A DNA stretch of 64,000 nt from CAWHXG01 sp963833235 (GTDB lineage: Bacteria > Pseudomonadota > Alphaproteobacteria > Rhodobacterales > Rhodobacteraceae). The stretch is taken from positions 124,001-188,000 of the forward strand of contig CAWHXG010000001.1 in NCBI GenBank assembly GCA_963833235.1, read 5' to 3'. The notes below the pieces were generated by a model. The model saw only the letters and a list, made by a program, of their open reading frames with translations. It had not been told where the DNA came from and did not search any database. Below are positions 16,030-23,991 of the stretch, piece by piece. Both the position numbers and the translations under genes were made by a program. Each line of letters starts with the position of its first letter. The stretch's first letter is position 1.

Positions 16030-17195
16030 CGGGTCGCGGCCGGCCGCCGCTCGCGCAGCCCCGCCAGCAGCAGCGGCGTCAGCGCCACCGGCAAGGCGAT
16101 GGCTCCCAGCGCCCAGCGCAGGCCGACCGCTTCCGACAGCAACCCGATCAGGCTCGGCCCAACCAGAAACGCCATGAACCCGGTGACCGAGGCCACGGCG
16201 ATGGCGCGCGTGCGCTGCGCCGGCGCCACCCGCCGCCCGATCAGCGCCAGCGCCATCGGCGCCACGACCGACGCGCCAAGGCCGGCCAGCCCGAAGCCCG
16301 CCAGGGCCTGCGCCGGTGTCGCCGCGGCCGCCGCCAGGACCAGCCCGACGCCCGCCAGCGGACAGGCCAGCGCGATCATCCAGCGTTCCCCCACCCGGTC
16401 GGCCAGCACCTGCCCGCCAAGCCGCCCCACCGCCATCGACAGGCCCAGCATCGCCGGGCCCAGCGCGCCCTCCGCGGCACGCCCGCCCAGCGTCCGCTCG
16501 ATATGCAGCGCCGACCAGCCCTCCGTCGCGCTCTCGACCAGAAACGCCATCAGCACGATCAGCCCGCCCCAGATCACCGCGCCGCCAAGCCGGACCGGGG
16601 CAGCCCCCGGCGCCTCCGCCGCCCGCACCGCCTTCGGCCCCGCCATCCACCGCACCGCCCCCAGCGCCGCGACCGCCGCAAGGCAGGGCACCGCCAGCGC
16701 CGGCCATCCGGCCTCGCGCACCAGCGCCGCCCAGACCGCCCCGAAGATGTAGGCCACCGAGAACATCCCGTGCGCGGCGTTCATCAAGGACCGCCCATGC
16801 GCCGCCTCAAGCTCGCTGACGCGGGTGTTCATCAGCACGTCGGTCGTCCCCGACCCCAGCCCCAGCACCGCGATGGCCACCGCCAGCCCCGCCAGCGCCA
16901 CGGCCCCCTGCCCGCCCACCAGAAACGGCAGCAGAAACGCCACGCCCATCCCCCCCGCCGCCAGCGGCAGCGCCCGCCGCCCCAGCCCCGCCTCCAGCCG
17001 CGGCGCCACCCACAGGGCCGCCATCAGCCCCGCCGCCGAGCACATCAGCGCCAGGCCGAACGCCCCGTCCGCCAGGCCCAGCCGCCCCTTCAGCACCGGC
17101 ACCATCGCCGAGAACCCGCCAAAGCCCAGCCCCATCGCCATGAAGGCGAGGACCGGCGCCCGCGACAGCGCGATTGCAGAGATCAGACGTCCCAT
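16017..17195 (-). CDS. MFS transporter
   Basis: 392 residues from MGRLISAIALSRAPVLAF, chosen because the first membrane segment starts there; a frame 20 codons longer is possible. Twelve predicted helices in two halves, with VLMNTRVSELEAAHGRSLMN between helices 4 and 5 and a central loop around 185-200. Resembles the sugar/fucose-permease-like branch of MFS proteins in Rhodobacterales. The last residues (ATRQSV) are encoded by the antisense of the decayed duplicate described above, so its C-terminus may be recently altered. Substrate unknown. Confidence 0.88.
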   Translation of the reverse strand: MGRLISAIALSRAPVLAFMAMGLGFGGFSAMVPVLKGRLGLADGAFGLALMCSAAGLMAALWVAPRLEAGLGRRALPLAAGGMGVAFLLPFLVGGQGAVALAGLAVAIAVLGLGSGTTDVLMNTRVSELEAAHGRSLMNAAHGMFSVAYIFGAVWAALVREAGWPALAVPCLAAVAALGAVRWMAGPKAVRAAEAPGAAPVRLGGAVIWGGLIVLMAFLVESATEGWSALHIERTLGGRAAEGALGPAMLGLSMAVGRLGGQVLADRVGERWMIALACPLAGVGLVLAAAAATPAQALAGFGLAGLGASVVAPMALALIGRRVAPAQRTRAIAVASVTGFMAFLVGPSLIGLLSEAVGLRWALGAIALPVALTPLLLAGLRERRPAATRQSV

Positions 17196-17330
17196 GCCGC
17201 GCCCGGTGCCACGGCCCGCCGGCCCCGTCCAGCGCCCATTTTCCCTTGCCTCCACGCCCCCCCGCGCCTAAACGCCACCCTTCACCGGGCATACACCCTT
17301 GGAGGATGCCCTTCATTCAGGAGACACATC

Positions 17331-17978
17331 ATGGCAGGCGAGATCCCTGATCTTCACGCCACGGTACGCACGGGGACAGGCAAGGGGGCCGCCCGTCAAT
17401 CCCGCCGCGCGGGGCTGGTACCGGGCATCGTCTATGGCGGCGGGGTCGATCCCGTCCCGATCGACATTCCCTTCAACACGCTCTTCACCCGGCTCAAGCG
17501 CGGACGCTTCCTGGCGACGCTCTTCAACCTCAAGCTCGACGGGCACGACGACGTCCGCGTCATCTGCCGCAACGTCCAGCGCGACGTGGTGAAGGACCTG
17601 CCGACGCATCTCGACCTGATGCGCCTGCGCCGGAACACCAAGATCAACCTCTACATCCCCGTCGAGGTGGTGGGCGAAGACGTGGCCCCCGGCCTCAAGA
17701 AGGGCGGCGTGCTCACCATGGTGCGCCCCGAGGTCGAGCTGATGGTCACCGCGGGCGACATCCCCGAGAAGGTGACGATCGACGTCAGCGCGGCCGAGAT
17801 CGGCGACACGATCACCATCGCATCGGTGACCATGCCGGACGGCGCCGTGCCCATCATCGACCGCGACTTCGTCATCGCCAACATCTCCGCCCCCTCCAGC
17901 CTGCGCAGCCAGGACGACGCGGCCGAGGAAGAGGTGGACGCCGACGAGGTGCCGGCCATCGAGGTCGAAGAGGACTGA
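17331..17978 (+). CDS. rplY: 50S ribosomal protein L25/general stress protein Ctc
   Basis: 215 residues, the long Ctc/TL5 form: an N-terminal L25 5S-rRNA-binding domain (ATVRTGTGKGAARQSRRAG through ~95) and a C-terminal beta domain (IPVEVVGEDVAPGLKKGG through ~190) with an acidic tail (DDAAEEEVDADEVPAIEVEE). A Shine-Dalgarno (CAGGAG) precedes the ATG. Normally next to pth in this group; here three genes lie between them. Confidence 0.96.
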   Translation: MAGEIPDLHATVRTGTGKGAARQSRRAGLVPGIVYGGGVDPVPIDIPFNTLFTRLKRGRFLATLFNLKLDGHDDVRVICRNVQRDVVKDLPTHLDLMRLRRNTKINLYIPVEVVGEDVAPGLKKGGVLTMVRPEVELMVTAGDIPEKVTIDVSAAEIGDTITIASVTMPDGAVPIIDRDFVIANISAPSSLRSQDDAAEEEVDADEVPAIEVEED

Positions 17979-17986
17979 ACTTAAGG

Positions 17987-18010
17987 CGCTTCCCCTGCAG
18001 AGGGGGAGCG
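17987..18010 (+). terminator. Hairpin after rplY
   Basis: CGCTTCCCCT at 17987-17996 and AGGGGGAGCG at 18001-18010 form a 10-bp stem with one G:U pair and a GCAG loop, starting 8 nt after the rplY stop. The T-run is weak, so termination is a guess. Confidence 0.45.
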
Positions 18011-18080
18011 TCCCTCCGCGAGACATCGGTGACGGCGCCTGATGTTCGAATGCCCGCTATGCGGACAAAGCGACCATCGC

Positions 18081-18470
18081 TCACTTGGCACGCTCGAACT
18101 CTCGCATGGTAAGCCCGACGATGGTTTTGAACTTTGTCGGTCGCGGCTGACCTTCGTCTGCCGCTATGAACCGAAAACTGTCGTCTGTAAGCTCGTAAAT
18201 AGCCGGAAGCGCCTTTCCGGCATCATCGCCAATCGAGTCTACCCATGTGATCGACTTAGGCGATGTCGTAGCATCGAGTTCAAAAGTGCCCATTAGAAGC
18301 AATGTGTTGTCCGGCTTCACAACTCTGAATTCGTTGCGCTCGAAAATACACACGGCTCCCGGAGCCGTATGCTCGTCATTTGGTGGTTCAACGATGCCAT
18401 CTGCTTCCAAATAGGTCTGTGACCAGACGCCTTGAAGTTGGTCAAAGTCGGCCTTGCTCACGGAATCCAT
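18081..18470 (-). CDS. TIGR03067-type domain protein, atypical composition
   Basis: 129 residues. LQGVWSQTYLEADG, an ERNEFRVV strand, LLMGTFELDATTSPKSITW and LPAIYELTDDSFRFIAADEG with RPTKFKT follow the lipocalin-like TIGR03067 pattern, best known from Planctomycetes. No signal peptide. The gene and its flanks are clearly richer in A+T than neighbours, and codons such as AAA, TTT and ATA are frequent, which points to recent acquisition. Function unknown. Convergent with rplY and divergent from the hemolysin III gene. Confidence 0.72.
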   Translation of the reverse strand: MDSVSKADFDQLQGVWSQTYLEADGIVEPPNDEHTAPGAVCIFERNEFRVVKPDNTLLLMGTFELDATTSPKSITWVDSIGDDAGKALPAIYELTDDSFRFIAADEGQPRPTKFKTIVGLTMREFERAK

Positions 18471-18728
18471 CTTGGCCCTCCTGCCACCACTAACGCTCGG
18501 ACAAACGTCTAATCGACCAAAAGTCGAATGTCACGGTTGGGCTCTAAGCGGCCATCCCGCAGCCGACCGACGCGCGGAATTATTCCTCCGTAACGTACAC
18601 CTCGCCGTCATGACAGGGTCCATTGCCCAACTCCCGACACCCTTCATCACATCCCCACAACCGCCCTTCGCACCCCCCCAACTCTCCGCTATCCTCCGCA
18701 AGCACCCGCGCGCCTCGGAGCCCCGACC

Positions 18729-19403
18729 ATGACCCCAGCCCTGCCCGCCGCCCCGTCCTATACCCGCGCCGAGCGGCTCACCGATGGCGCCATCCACGTC
18801 GTCGGCCTCGTCGCCGCCCTCGCCGCGGTGCCGGTCCTCATCACGCTCACCGTGGTTCTGCGGCCCGATGCTGCCGCCATCTCCGGCACCGGCATCTACG
18901 GTGCCACGCTCCTCGCCATGCTGCTCGCCTCGGCCGTCTACCACATGGCGCCCTTCCCGCGCTGGCGCGACACGTTCCGCAGGCTCGATCATTCCGCCAT
19001 CTTCCTCAAGATCGCCGGCACCTACACGCCCTTCACCCTGCTCTCGGGCCACGGCGCGCCGCTGCTCGCCGGGCTCTGGGCCTGCGCCGCCGCCGGCATC
19101 GCGCTCACCCTCGTCGTGCCGCAGCGCTTCCAGTGGCTCAGCCTCGGCCTCTACCTCGCCATGGGCTGGGCCGGCGTCGCGGCGTGGAGCGTGCTCTTCG
19201 CGAACCTGCCCGGCTCGGTCCTGCTCCTCGCGCTGATCGGCGGGCTGCTCTATACCGGCGGCATCGGCTTCTACCTGGCCAAGCGCCTGCCGTTCCGGAA
19301 CGCCATCTGGCACGGCTTCGTGCTCGCGGCGAGCGTCGCTTTCTACGCCGCCGTCACGATGCACCTCGTGCAGACCGCCGGAGCCATGTCACAGTCGGGT
19401 TAA
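18729..19403 (+). CDS. Hemolysin III / TrhA family membrane protein
   Basis: 224 residues with seven hydrophobic helices. Family signs are the N-terminal RAERLTDGAIHVVGLVAALA, SAVYHMAPFPRWRDTFRRLD with the conserved Ser/His/Asp, the segment HSAIFLKIAGTYTPF, and the final His in IWHGFVLAASVAF. These are the putative metal-site residues of the PAQR/CREST superfamily. Named for a Bacillus hemolysin but more likely a membrane-homeostasis hydrolase. Confidence 0.92.
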   Translation: MTPALPAAPSYTRAERLTDGAIHVVGLVAALAAVPVLITLTVVLRPDAAAISGTGIYGATLLAMLLASAVYHMAPFPRWRDTFRRLDHSAIFLKIAGTYTPFTLLSGHGAPLLAGLWACAAAGIALTLVVPQRFQWLSLGLYLAMGWAGVAAWSVLFANLPGSVLLLALIGGLLYTGGIGFYLAKRLPFRNAIWHGFVLAASVAFYAAVTMHLVQTAGAMSQSG

Positions 19404-19485
19404 CGCCGCCCGTCAGGACCGCCCGCAGGGGTCCGACATAAAGCCGACCCAAAGCCGACGGCGTGCCGACACTTCGAAAACCGGC

Positions 19486-19803
19486 TCAGCTCCCCTCGCC
19501 GACCGTCTCGAAGATCTCCAGAATCGGCGGCCCCAGATACATGTCGCCGGAGCCGCCGGCGCCTTTATGGGCTGCCCGGAACGCCTCCGATTTGGTCCAG
19601 TCGCGAAAGGCCGCCTCGCTCTCCCAGGCGGTGTGAGAGGCATATGTGGTATGGCCCTCGCCCTTCGGCCCCTTCATGAGGTGGAAGGCCTTGAAGCCAG
19701 GCACGCGGTCCAGGTGGCTGTCGCGGGTCAGCCACATCTCCTCGAACTGCGCCTCCATGCCGTCCTTGACCAGAAAACGGTTCATCGTCAGAAACATCGG
19801 CAT
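19486..19803 (-). CDS. IsdG/HmuQ-like heme-degrading or antibiotic-biosynthesis monooxygenase
   Basis: 105 residues in the ABM ferredoxin-like fold. MNRFLVKDGMEAQFEEMW, RDSHLDRVPGFKAFHLMKGP, TTYASHTAWESEAAFRDWTK and SEAFRAAHKGAG match the alphaproteobacterial heme-oxygenase-like HmuQ group, including the Asn-Trp-His region used for heme cleavage. The ATG at 19803 is preferred because GAGGGGGAT lies just before it; an in-frame Met 17 codons upstream is an alternative. It overlaps no neighbour and is convergent with the hemolysin III gene. Confidence 0.85.
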   Translation of the reverse strand: MPMFLTMNRFLVKDGMEAQFEEMWLTRDSHLDRVPGFKAFHLMKGPKGEGHTTYASHTAWESEAAFRDWTKSEAFRAAHKGAGGSGDMYLGPPILEIFETVGEGS

Positions 19804-19879
19804 ATCCCCCTCGTCCATCGCCCGCATCCCAGCCCCAAACCGCTGGAATATCAAGGGCTAAACCCGGAAGCTCCGCCAG

Positions 19880-20764
19880 ATGCTCCTCTTCGCCGGCCTC
19901 GGCAATCCCGGGCCCAAGCACGCCGGAAACCGTCACAACATCGGCTTCATGGCGCTCGATGCCATCGCCGCCGATCACGGCTTCCCGCCCTGGCGCGCCC
20001 GCTTCCAGGGCGAGGTCTCCGAGGGCCGGCTGGGCACCGAAAAGGTTATCCTCATCAAGCCCTTGACCTTCATGAACCTCTCCGGCCAGGCGGTCGGCGA
20101 GGCCGCCCGGTTCTACAAGATCGAGCCCCCCGCGATTACCGTCTTCCACGACGAGCTCGACCTCGCCCCCGGCCGCGTCAAGCTGAAGTCAGGCGGCGGC
20201 CATGCCGGCCACAACGGCCTGCGCTCGCTGCAATCCCACATTGGCCCGGACTTCGCCCGCGTCCGCCTCGGCATCGGCCATCCCGGCCACAAGGACCGCG
20301 TAAGCCCCTGGGTTCTGGGCGATTTCGCCAAGTCGGATGGCGACTGGCTGGACGATCTCCTGCGCGGCATCGCCGATGGCGCCCCCGCCCTGGCAGATGG
20401 CGACGACGCCAATTTCCTCAACGCCATCGCCCTGCGCCGCCCGCCGCCGCCGAAGGAGTCGAAAGCCGCACCGGCCGCCGCTCCAACTAAGCCGATCATA
20501 TCCACGGATGTTACGGTCGGCCACCCGCCCGCTCCCCCCTGCAACGCCTCGCGGACCGGTTTCGCTGAGCCCTTCGGCGGCTGGACGACGCAGCCGGGCA
20601 GGACTAGGTTGGGGTATGGAAAAAGACCCCTCGCTCAACGTCCTGGGCGGCCCGCTGCATCCCTGCTCGCGCAAGCCGCTGACCGGTTTCTTCCGCGATG
20701 GAAGCTGCAACACCTGCGCCGAAGACAAGGGCAGCCACACGGTCTGTGCCGTGATGACCAATGA
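19880..20764 (+). CDS. pth: Peptidyl-tRNA hydrolase with long C-terminal extension
   Basis: Recycles peptidyl-tRNA in the cytoplasm. Catalytic residues are in place: Asn (GLGNPGPKHAGN), His (NRHNIGF), Asn (LTFMNLSGQA), Asp (VFHDELDLAPG) and Asn (GGHAGHNGLRSL). The conserved enzyme ends near residue 190; the open frame continues to 294 residues through a Pro/Ala-rich linker and then 149 nt into the next gene in a different frame. The last ~50 residues are therefore an out-of-frame reading of DUF2237 and look like stop-codon loss. Confidence 0.92.
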   Translation: MLLFAGLGNPGPKHAGNRHNIGFMALDAIAADHGFPPWRARFQGEVSEGRLGTEKVILIKPLTFMNLSGQAVGEAARFYKIEPPAITVFHDELDLAPGRVKLKSGGGHAGHNGLRSLQSHIGPDFARVRLGIGHPGHKDRVSPWVLGDFAKSDGDWLDDLLRGIADGAPALADGDDANFLNAIALRRPPPPKESKAAPAAAPTKPIISTDVTVGHPPAPPCNASRTGFAEPFGGWTTQPGRTRLGYGKRPLAQRPGRPAASLLAQAADRFLPRWKLQHLRRRQGQPHGLCRDDQ

Positions 20765-20999
20765 ATTTCTGGCGTTCTCGAAATACGTCGGCAACGATCT
20801 CAGCACGCCGAGGCCCGAATTCGGCTTCGCGGGCCTGAAGCCCGGAGACAGCTGGTGCCTCTGCGCCAGCCGTTTCCTGCAGGCCCATGACGAGGGCGTC
20901 GCCCCCGAGGTGAACCTCAAAAGCACCCACCAGCGCGCGCTCGACATGGTTCCGCTTGACATCCTCGAAGGCCACGCCGCCACCGACGCGACCGACTAA
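20616..20999 (+). CDS. DUF2237 family protein
   Basis: 127 residues starting MEKDPSLNVLGGPLHPCSRK. DUF2237 motifs: PLTGFFRDGSCNTC, EDKGSHTVCAVMTNEFLAFS, GLKPGDSWCLCASRF and a C-terminal STHQRALDMVPLDILEGH. Five conserved-looking Cys. Function unknown; widespread in proteobacteria. It starts inside the pth reading frame (149-nt overlap), which is unusual, with only a weak GGTTGGGG ribosome site. Confidence 0.88.
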   Translation: MEKDPSLNVLGGPLHPCSRKPLTGFFRDGSCNTCAEDKGSHTVCAVMTNEFLAFSKYVGNDLSTPRPEFGFAGLKPGDSWCLCASRFLQAHDEGVAPEVNLKSTHQRALDMVPLDILEGHAATDATD

Positions 21000-21032
21000 C
21001 GCGCCGTCCCCCAATTCCGCAGGCGCCTTTGC

Positions 21033-22265
21033 CTAACCGCCCGCGTCGATCTCGACGTCCAACGCCCTGGCCACGGTGAAGATGTCCTTGTCGCCACGGC
21101 CGCACATGTTCATCACGATCAGATGCTCCGCTGGCAGATCGGGCGCGATCTTCATCACATGCGCCAGCGCGTGGCTCGGCTCCAGGGCCGGAATGATCCC
21201 CTCCATCGCGCAGCACAGCTGGAACGCCTCCAGCGCCTCCGCATCGGTGATCGCCACGTATTGCGCGCGCCCGATCTCGTGCAGCCAGGCATGCTCAGGC
21301 CCGATCCCGGGATAGTCGAGCCCGGCCGAGATGCTGAACCCCTCAAGGATCTGCCCGTCGTCGTCCTGCAGAAGATACGTCCGATTGCCGTGCAGCACCC
21401 CGGGCCGCCCACCGGTCAGCGAGGCGCAATGCTCCATCTTGGCGTTCACACCCTTGCCGCCGGCCTCGACCCCGATGATCGCCACATCGCGATCGTCGAG
21501 GAACGGGTGGAACAGGCCCATCGCGTTCGACCCACCGCCGATGGCTGCGATGATCGTATCTGGAAGGCGCCCCTCTCGTTCAAGGATCTGCTCCCGTGCT
21601 TCCTTGCCGATGATCGCCTGAAAGTCACGCACCATGGCCGGATAGGGATGCGGCCCGGCGACCGTGCCGATGCAATAAAACGTGTCGCGCACGTTGGTCA
21701 CCCAGTCGCGCATCGCGTCGTTCATCGCGTCCTTCAGCGTGCCCCGGCCGGAGACGACGGGGATCACCTGGGCTCCCAGAAGCCGCATCCGAAAGACGTT
21801 GGGCATCTGCCGTTCCACGTCGTGCGCGCCCATGTAGACCACGCAATCCAGCCCGAACTTCGCGCAGACGGTCGCCGTGGCGACCCCGTGCTGGCCGGCG
21901 CCCGTCTCGGCGATGATGCGGCTCTTGCCCATGCGGCGCGCCAGCAGGATCTGCCCCAGCACGTTGTTGATCTTGTGCGCGCCGGTATGGTTCAGTTCGT
22001 CGCGCTTGAGGTAGACTTTCGCGCCGCCCAGATGCGCCGTCAGCCGCTCGGCGAAATAAAGCGGCGAGGGCCGGCCGACGTAGTGCGTCCACAGGTCCTG
22101 CATCTCGGCCCAGAACTCCGGGTCGGTCTTGGCGTGCTCGTAGCAGGCCTCGAGCTCCAGGATCAGCGGCATCAGCGTCTCGCTTACAAAGCGGCCGCCG
22201 AAGCCCCCGAAACGGCCGCCCTCGTCGGGCCCGGTGCGGTAGCTGTTGATCAGGTCGTCTGGCAT
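21033..22265 (-). CDS. trpB: Tryptophan synthase beta chain
   Basis: 410 residues. PLP enzyme joining indole and serine. The Schiff-base Lys is in LNHTGAHKINNVLGQ, the phosphate-binding GGGSNAMG is in IIAAIGGGSNAMGLFHPF, and the alpha-interface COMM region includes SISAGLDYPGIGPEHAWLH. Starts 77 bp after the trpF stop on the same strand, so trpF-trpB is one unit; the partner trpA is 8.4 kb away. Confidence 0.97.
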   Translation of the reverse strand: MPDDLINSYRTGPDEGGRFGGFGGRFVSETLMPLILELEACYEHAKTDPEFWAEMQDLWTHYVGRPSPLYFAERLTAHLGGAKVYLKRDELNHTGAHKINNVLGQILLARRMGKSRIIAETGAGQHGVATATVCAKFGLDCVVYMGAHDVERQMPNVFRMRLLGAQVIPVVSGRGTLKDAMNDAMRDWVTNVRDTFYCIGTVAGPHPYPAMVRDFQAIIGKEAREQILEREGRLPDTIIAAIGGGSNAMGLFHPFLDDRDVAIIGVEAGGKGVNAKMEHCASLTGGRPGVLHGNRTYLLQDDDGQILEGFSISAGLDYPGIGPEHAWLHEIGRAQYVAITDAEALEAFQLCCAMEGIIPALEPSHALAHVMKIAPDLPAEHLIVMNMCGRGDKDIFTVARALDVEIDAGG

Positions 22266-22342
22266 GGGCGCGGCTCCGTGCGAAAAGGCCCCGTCTCTAT
22301 GTCGGATCGGGGCGGCGGGGGGAAGCCCGGCCGGGCCCGGGG

Positions 22343-23026
22343 TCAGGCGTCGACAGTCTCGGCGACGGCGGCGCAGAAGGCCCTGATCAAGGCGGGATCC
22401 TTCATGCCCGGCGAGGATTCCACCCCGGACGACACGTCGACCTGCCGGGCGCCCGTGAGGCGCATCGCCTCACCGACATTCGAGGGGGTCAATCCGCCGG
22501 CGAGCATCCACTGTTTCGTCCAAGTCCGCTCCGCGATCATGCGCCAGTCGAAGGCAAGTCCGTTGCCTCCCGGCAGCCCCCCTCCGGGCGGCGGCTTGGC
22601 ATCGACGAGGATCATATCGGCAACCGCCTCGAATGCGTCGAGGGCCGCCAGATCCTCAGGCCCGGCAAGGCCCACGGCCTTCATCACGGGCAGGTGGGTG
22701 CGAGCCTTGATCTCGGCAACCCGGTCCACCGTCTCGCGCCCGTGAAGCTGGATGACGTCCAGCTGCACCTCCGCCATCACCGCGTCCAGCGCCGCGTCCG
22801 TAGGGTCGACCAGGAGCGCGACCTTGCCGGTCCCGGCCGGCACAAGCTCCGCCAGTTCGGCTGCCGCAGCGCGGGTGATGTTGCGGGGGGAGCGTGCATA
22901 GAAAACGAACCCGACGAACGACGCCCCTGCAGACACGGCCACCCGCACGTCCGCGGCACGGGTCAGACCGCAAATCTTGACGCGGACCGGGCTGGTCTGC
23001 TTCGCCGGGTCGCTCTCAGCGGGCAC
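22343..23026 (-). CDS. trpF: Phosphoribosylanthranilate isomerase
   Basis: 227 residues, slightly long because of a ~14-residue N-terminal extension before VRVKICGLTRAADVR, which holds the catalytic Cys. The general-acid Asp is in MILVDAKPPPGGG, and the phosphate-binding loops near MLAGGLTPSNVGEA and VDVSSGVESSPG. Fourth step of tryptophan synthesis. Overlaps the lapA-like gene by 11 nt and precedes trpB. Confidence 0.95.
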   Translation of the reverse strand: MPAESDPAKQTSPVRVKICGLTRAADVRVAVSAGASFVGFVFYARSPRNITRAAAAELAELVPAGTGKVALLVDPTDAALDAVMAEVQLDVIQLHGRETVDRVAEIKARTHLPVMKAVGLAGPEDLAALDAFEAVADMILVDAKPPPGGGLPGGNGLAFDWRMIAERTWTKQWMLAGGLTPSNVGEAMRLTGARQVDVSSGVESSPGMKDPALIRAFCAAVAETVDA

Positions 23027-23375
23027 CCGAGGGCTTTTCCAGAAGCGCCAGTACGTCGTCGTCGTGGCGCCCCTCGTTTGCCTTCAGCTTGCGCAGCTCG
23101 GCCTCCAGCATCGCGCGGTCGCGGCGGCCGTGCACCGCTTCCTTGCGGATGCGGCCCTCCCGCATCCATTCCCAGAGGAAACCGATCAGCAGCCCAAGGG
23201 CGATGCTGCCGAAAATCACATCGTAGAGCGGTAAATCCACCTCGCCGTTCCAGCCGATGAAGGACACCAGATCGCTGGGCAGCACGGTCAAGTGCACCAC
23301 GTCGCGGTTGGCGAAGCCCACGATGATCAGAACGATGGCGAGCACCACCAGGATGAGGGTCTTGATGAAACGCAT
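23016..23375 (-). CDS. LapA-domain (DUF1049) membrane protein
   Basis: 119 residues: a first membrane helix (LILVVLAIVLIIVGFANRD), a short periplasmic stretch, a second helix (IFGSIALGLLIGFLWEWM) and a charged cytoplasmic C-terminus with coiled-coil potential (DRAMLEAELRKLKANE). This is the LapA layout; in enterics LapA works with LapB in lipopolysaccharide assembly. Located between ihfB and trpF, with 12 bp after ihfB. Confidence 0.88.
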   Translation of the reverse strand: MRFIKTLILVVLAIVLIIVGFANRDVVHLTVLPSDLVSFIGWNGEVDLPLYDVIFGSIALGLLIGFLWEWMREGRIRKEAVHGRRDRAMLEAELRKLKANEGRHDDDVLALLEKPSGAR

Positions 23376-23387
23376 GAAGCCTTGCCT

Positions 23388-23669
23388 CTACTTGCCGTTG
23401 AGCCGGTCCCGGAGCAGCTTGCCGGTCTTGAAGAAGGGCACGCTTTTCTCTTCGACTGCAACCGCCTCGCCGGTGCGTGGGTTCCGCCCGACCCTGGCAT
23501 CGCGGCTCTTGACCGAAAAGGCGCCAAAGCCGCGCAGCTCCACGCGGTCGCCCCGCGCCATCGCCTCGATGATCTGATCGAAGATCGTGTTCACGATCTT
23601 CTCGACGTCCCGCTGATAGAGGTGAGGATTCTCATCGGCGATCTTGGTAATCAGTTCGGACCGGATCAT
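23388..23669 (-). CDS. ihfB: Integration host factor subunit beta
   Basis: 93 residues from MIRSELITKIADENPHLY; an in-frame Met 15 codons earlier lacks homology. The HU/IHF fold is clear: VELRGFGAFSVKSRDARVGR precedes the DNA-bending arm with its intercalating Pro (NPRTGEAV), then VPFFKTGKLLRDRL. Nucleoid protein that bends DNA and assists transcription and recombination. Follows rpsA in the common aroA-cmk-rpsA-ihfB order. Confidence 0.96.
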   Translation of the reverse strand: MIRSELITKIADENPHLYQRDVEKIVNTIFDQIIEAMARGDRVELRGFGAFSVKSRDARVGRNPRTGEAVAVEEKSVPFFKTGKLLRDRLNGK

Positions 23670-23951
23670 GGCATCACGCTCCCTCCTGCTGGCCTCGGAT
23701 GACCCAAGGCTCACCTCAACCTACATGAGGGGAGCGGCGGGTGAGAAGCGAATTCCCGGCTCCTTCGAAGGGAAATGGCCGGGTATTTCCGTGGATTAGA
23801 GAACTTTAGGATACAGTCTAAGCCCTGGCCTCCTGTCGAAGGTCGGGCCGACCGATACCGGCGCTTCCGTTACGTGATCCTTTCGGGAGCAATTCGCAAC
23901 CTCGGCGGATCGCCGGTCCATAATCTGTAATGCCAGGCGCAGCCGTTCCCC

Positions 23952-23982
23952 GGCCGCCGGACCCCGTCGGGGACCGGCGGCC
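23952..23982 (-). terminator. Strong hairpin downstream of rpsA
   Basis: A 14-bp stem with one mismatch (GGCCGCCGG... closing with ...CCGGCGGCC) and a 3-nt loop begins 10 bp beyond the rpsA stop. There is no T-run on the minus-strand side, so it may be a weak terminator or an RNA-stabilising hairpin. The remaining spacer to ihfB (23670-23951) shows no supported gene. Confidence 0.55.
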
Positions 23983-23991
23983 AGGATCGTC

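Noticed and set aside
18042..18296. Short plus-strand frame with Cys residues in the low-GC patch
   Set aside because: Antisense to the TIGR03067-type gene, whose motifs are clear; its Cys pattern is not a known zinc finger.
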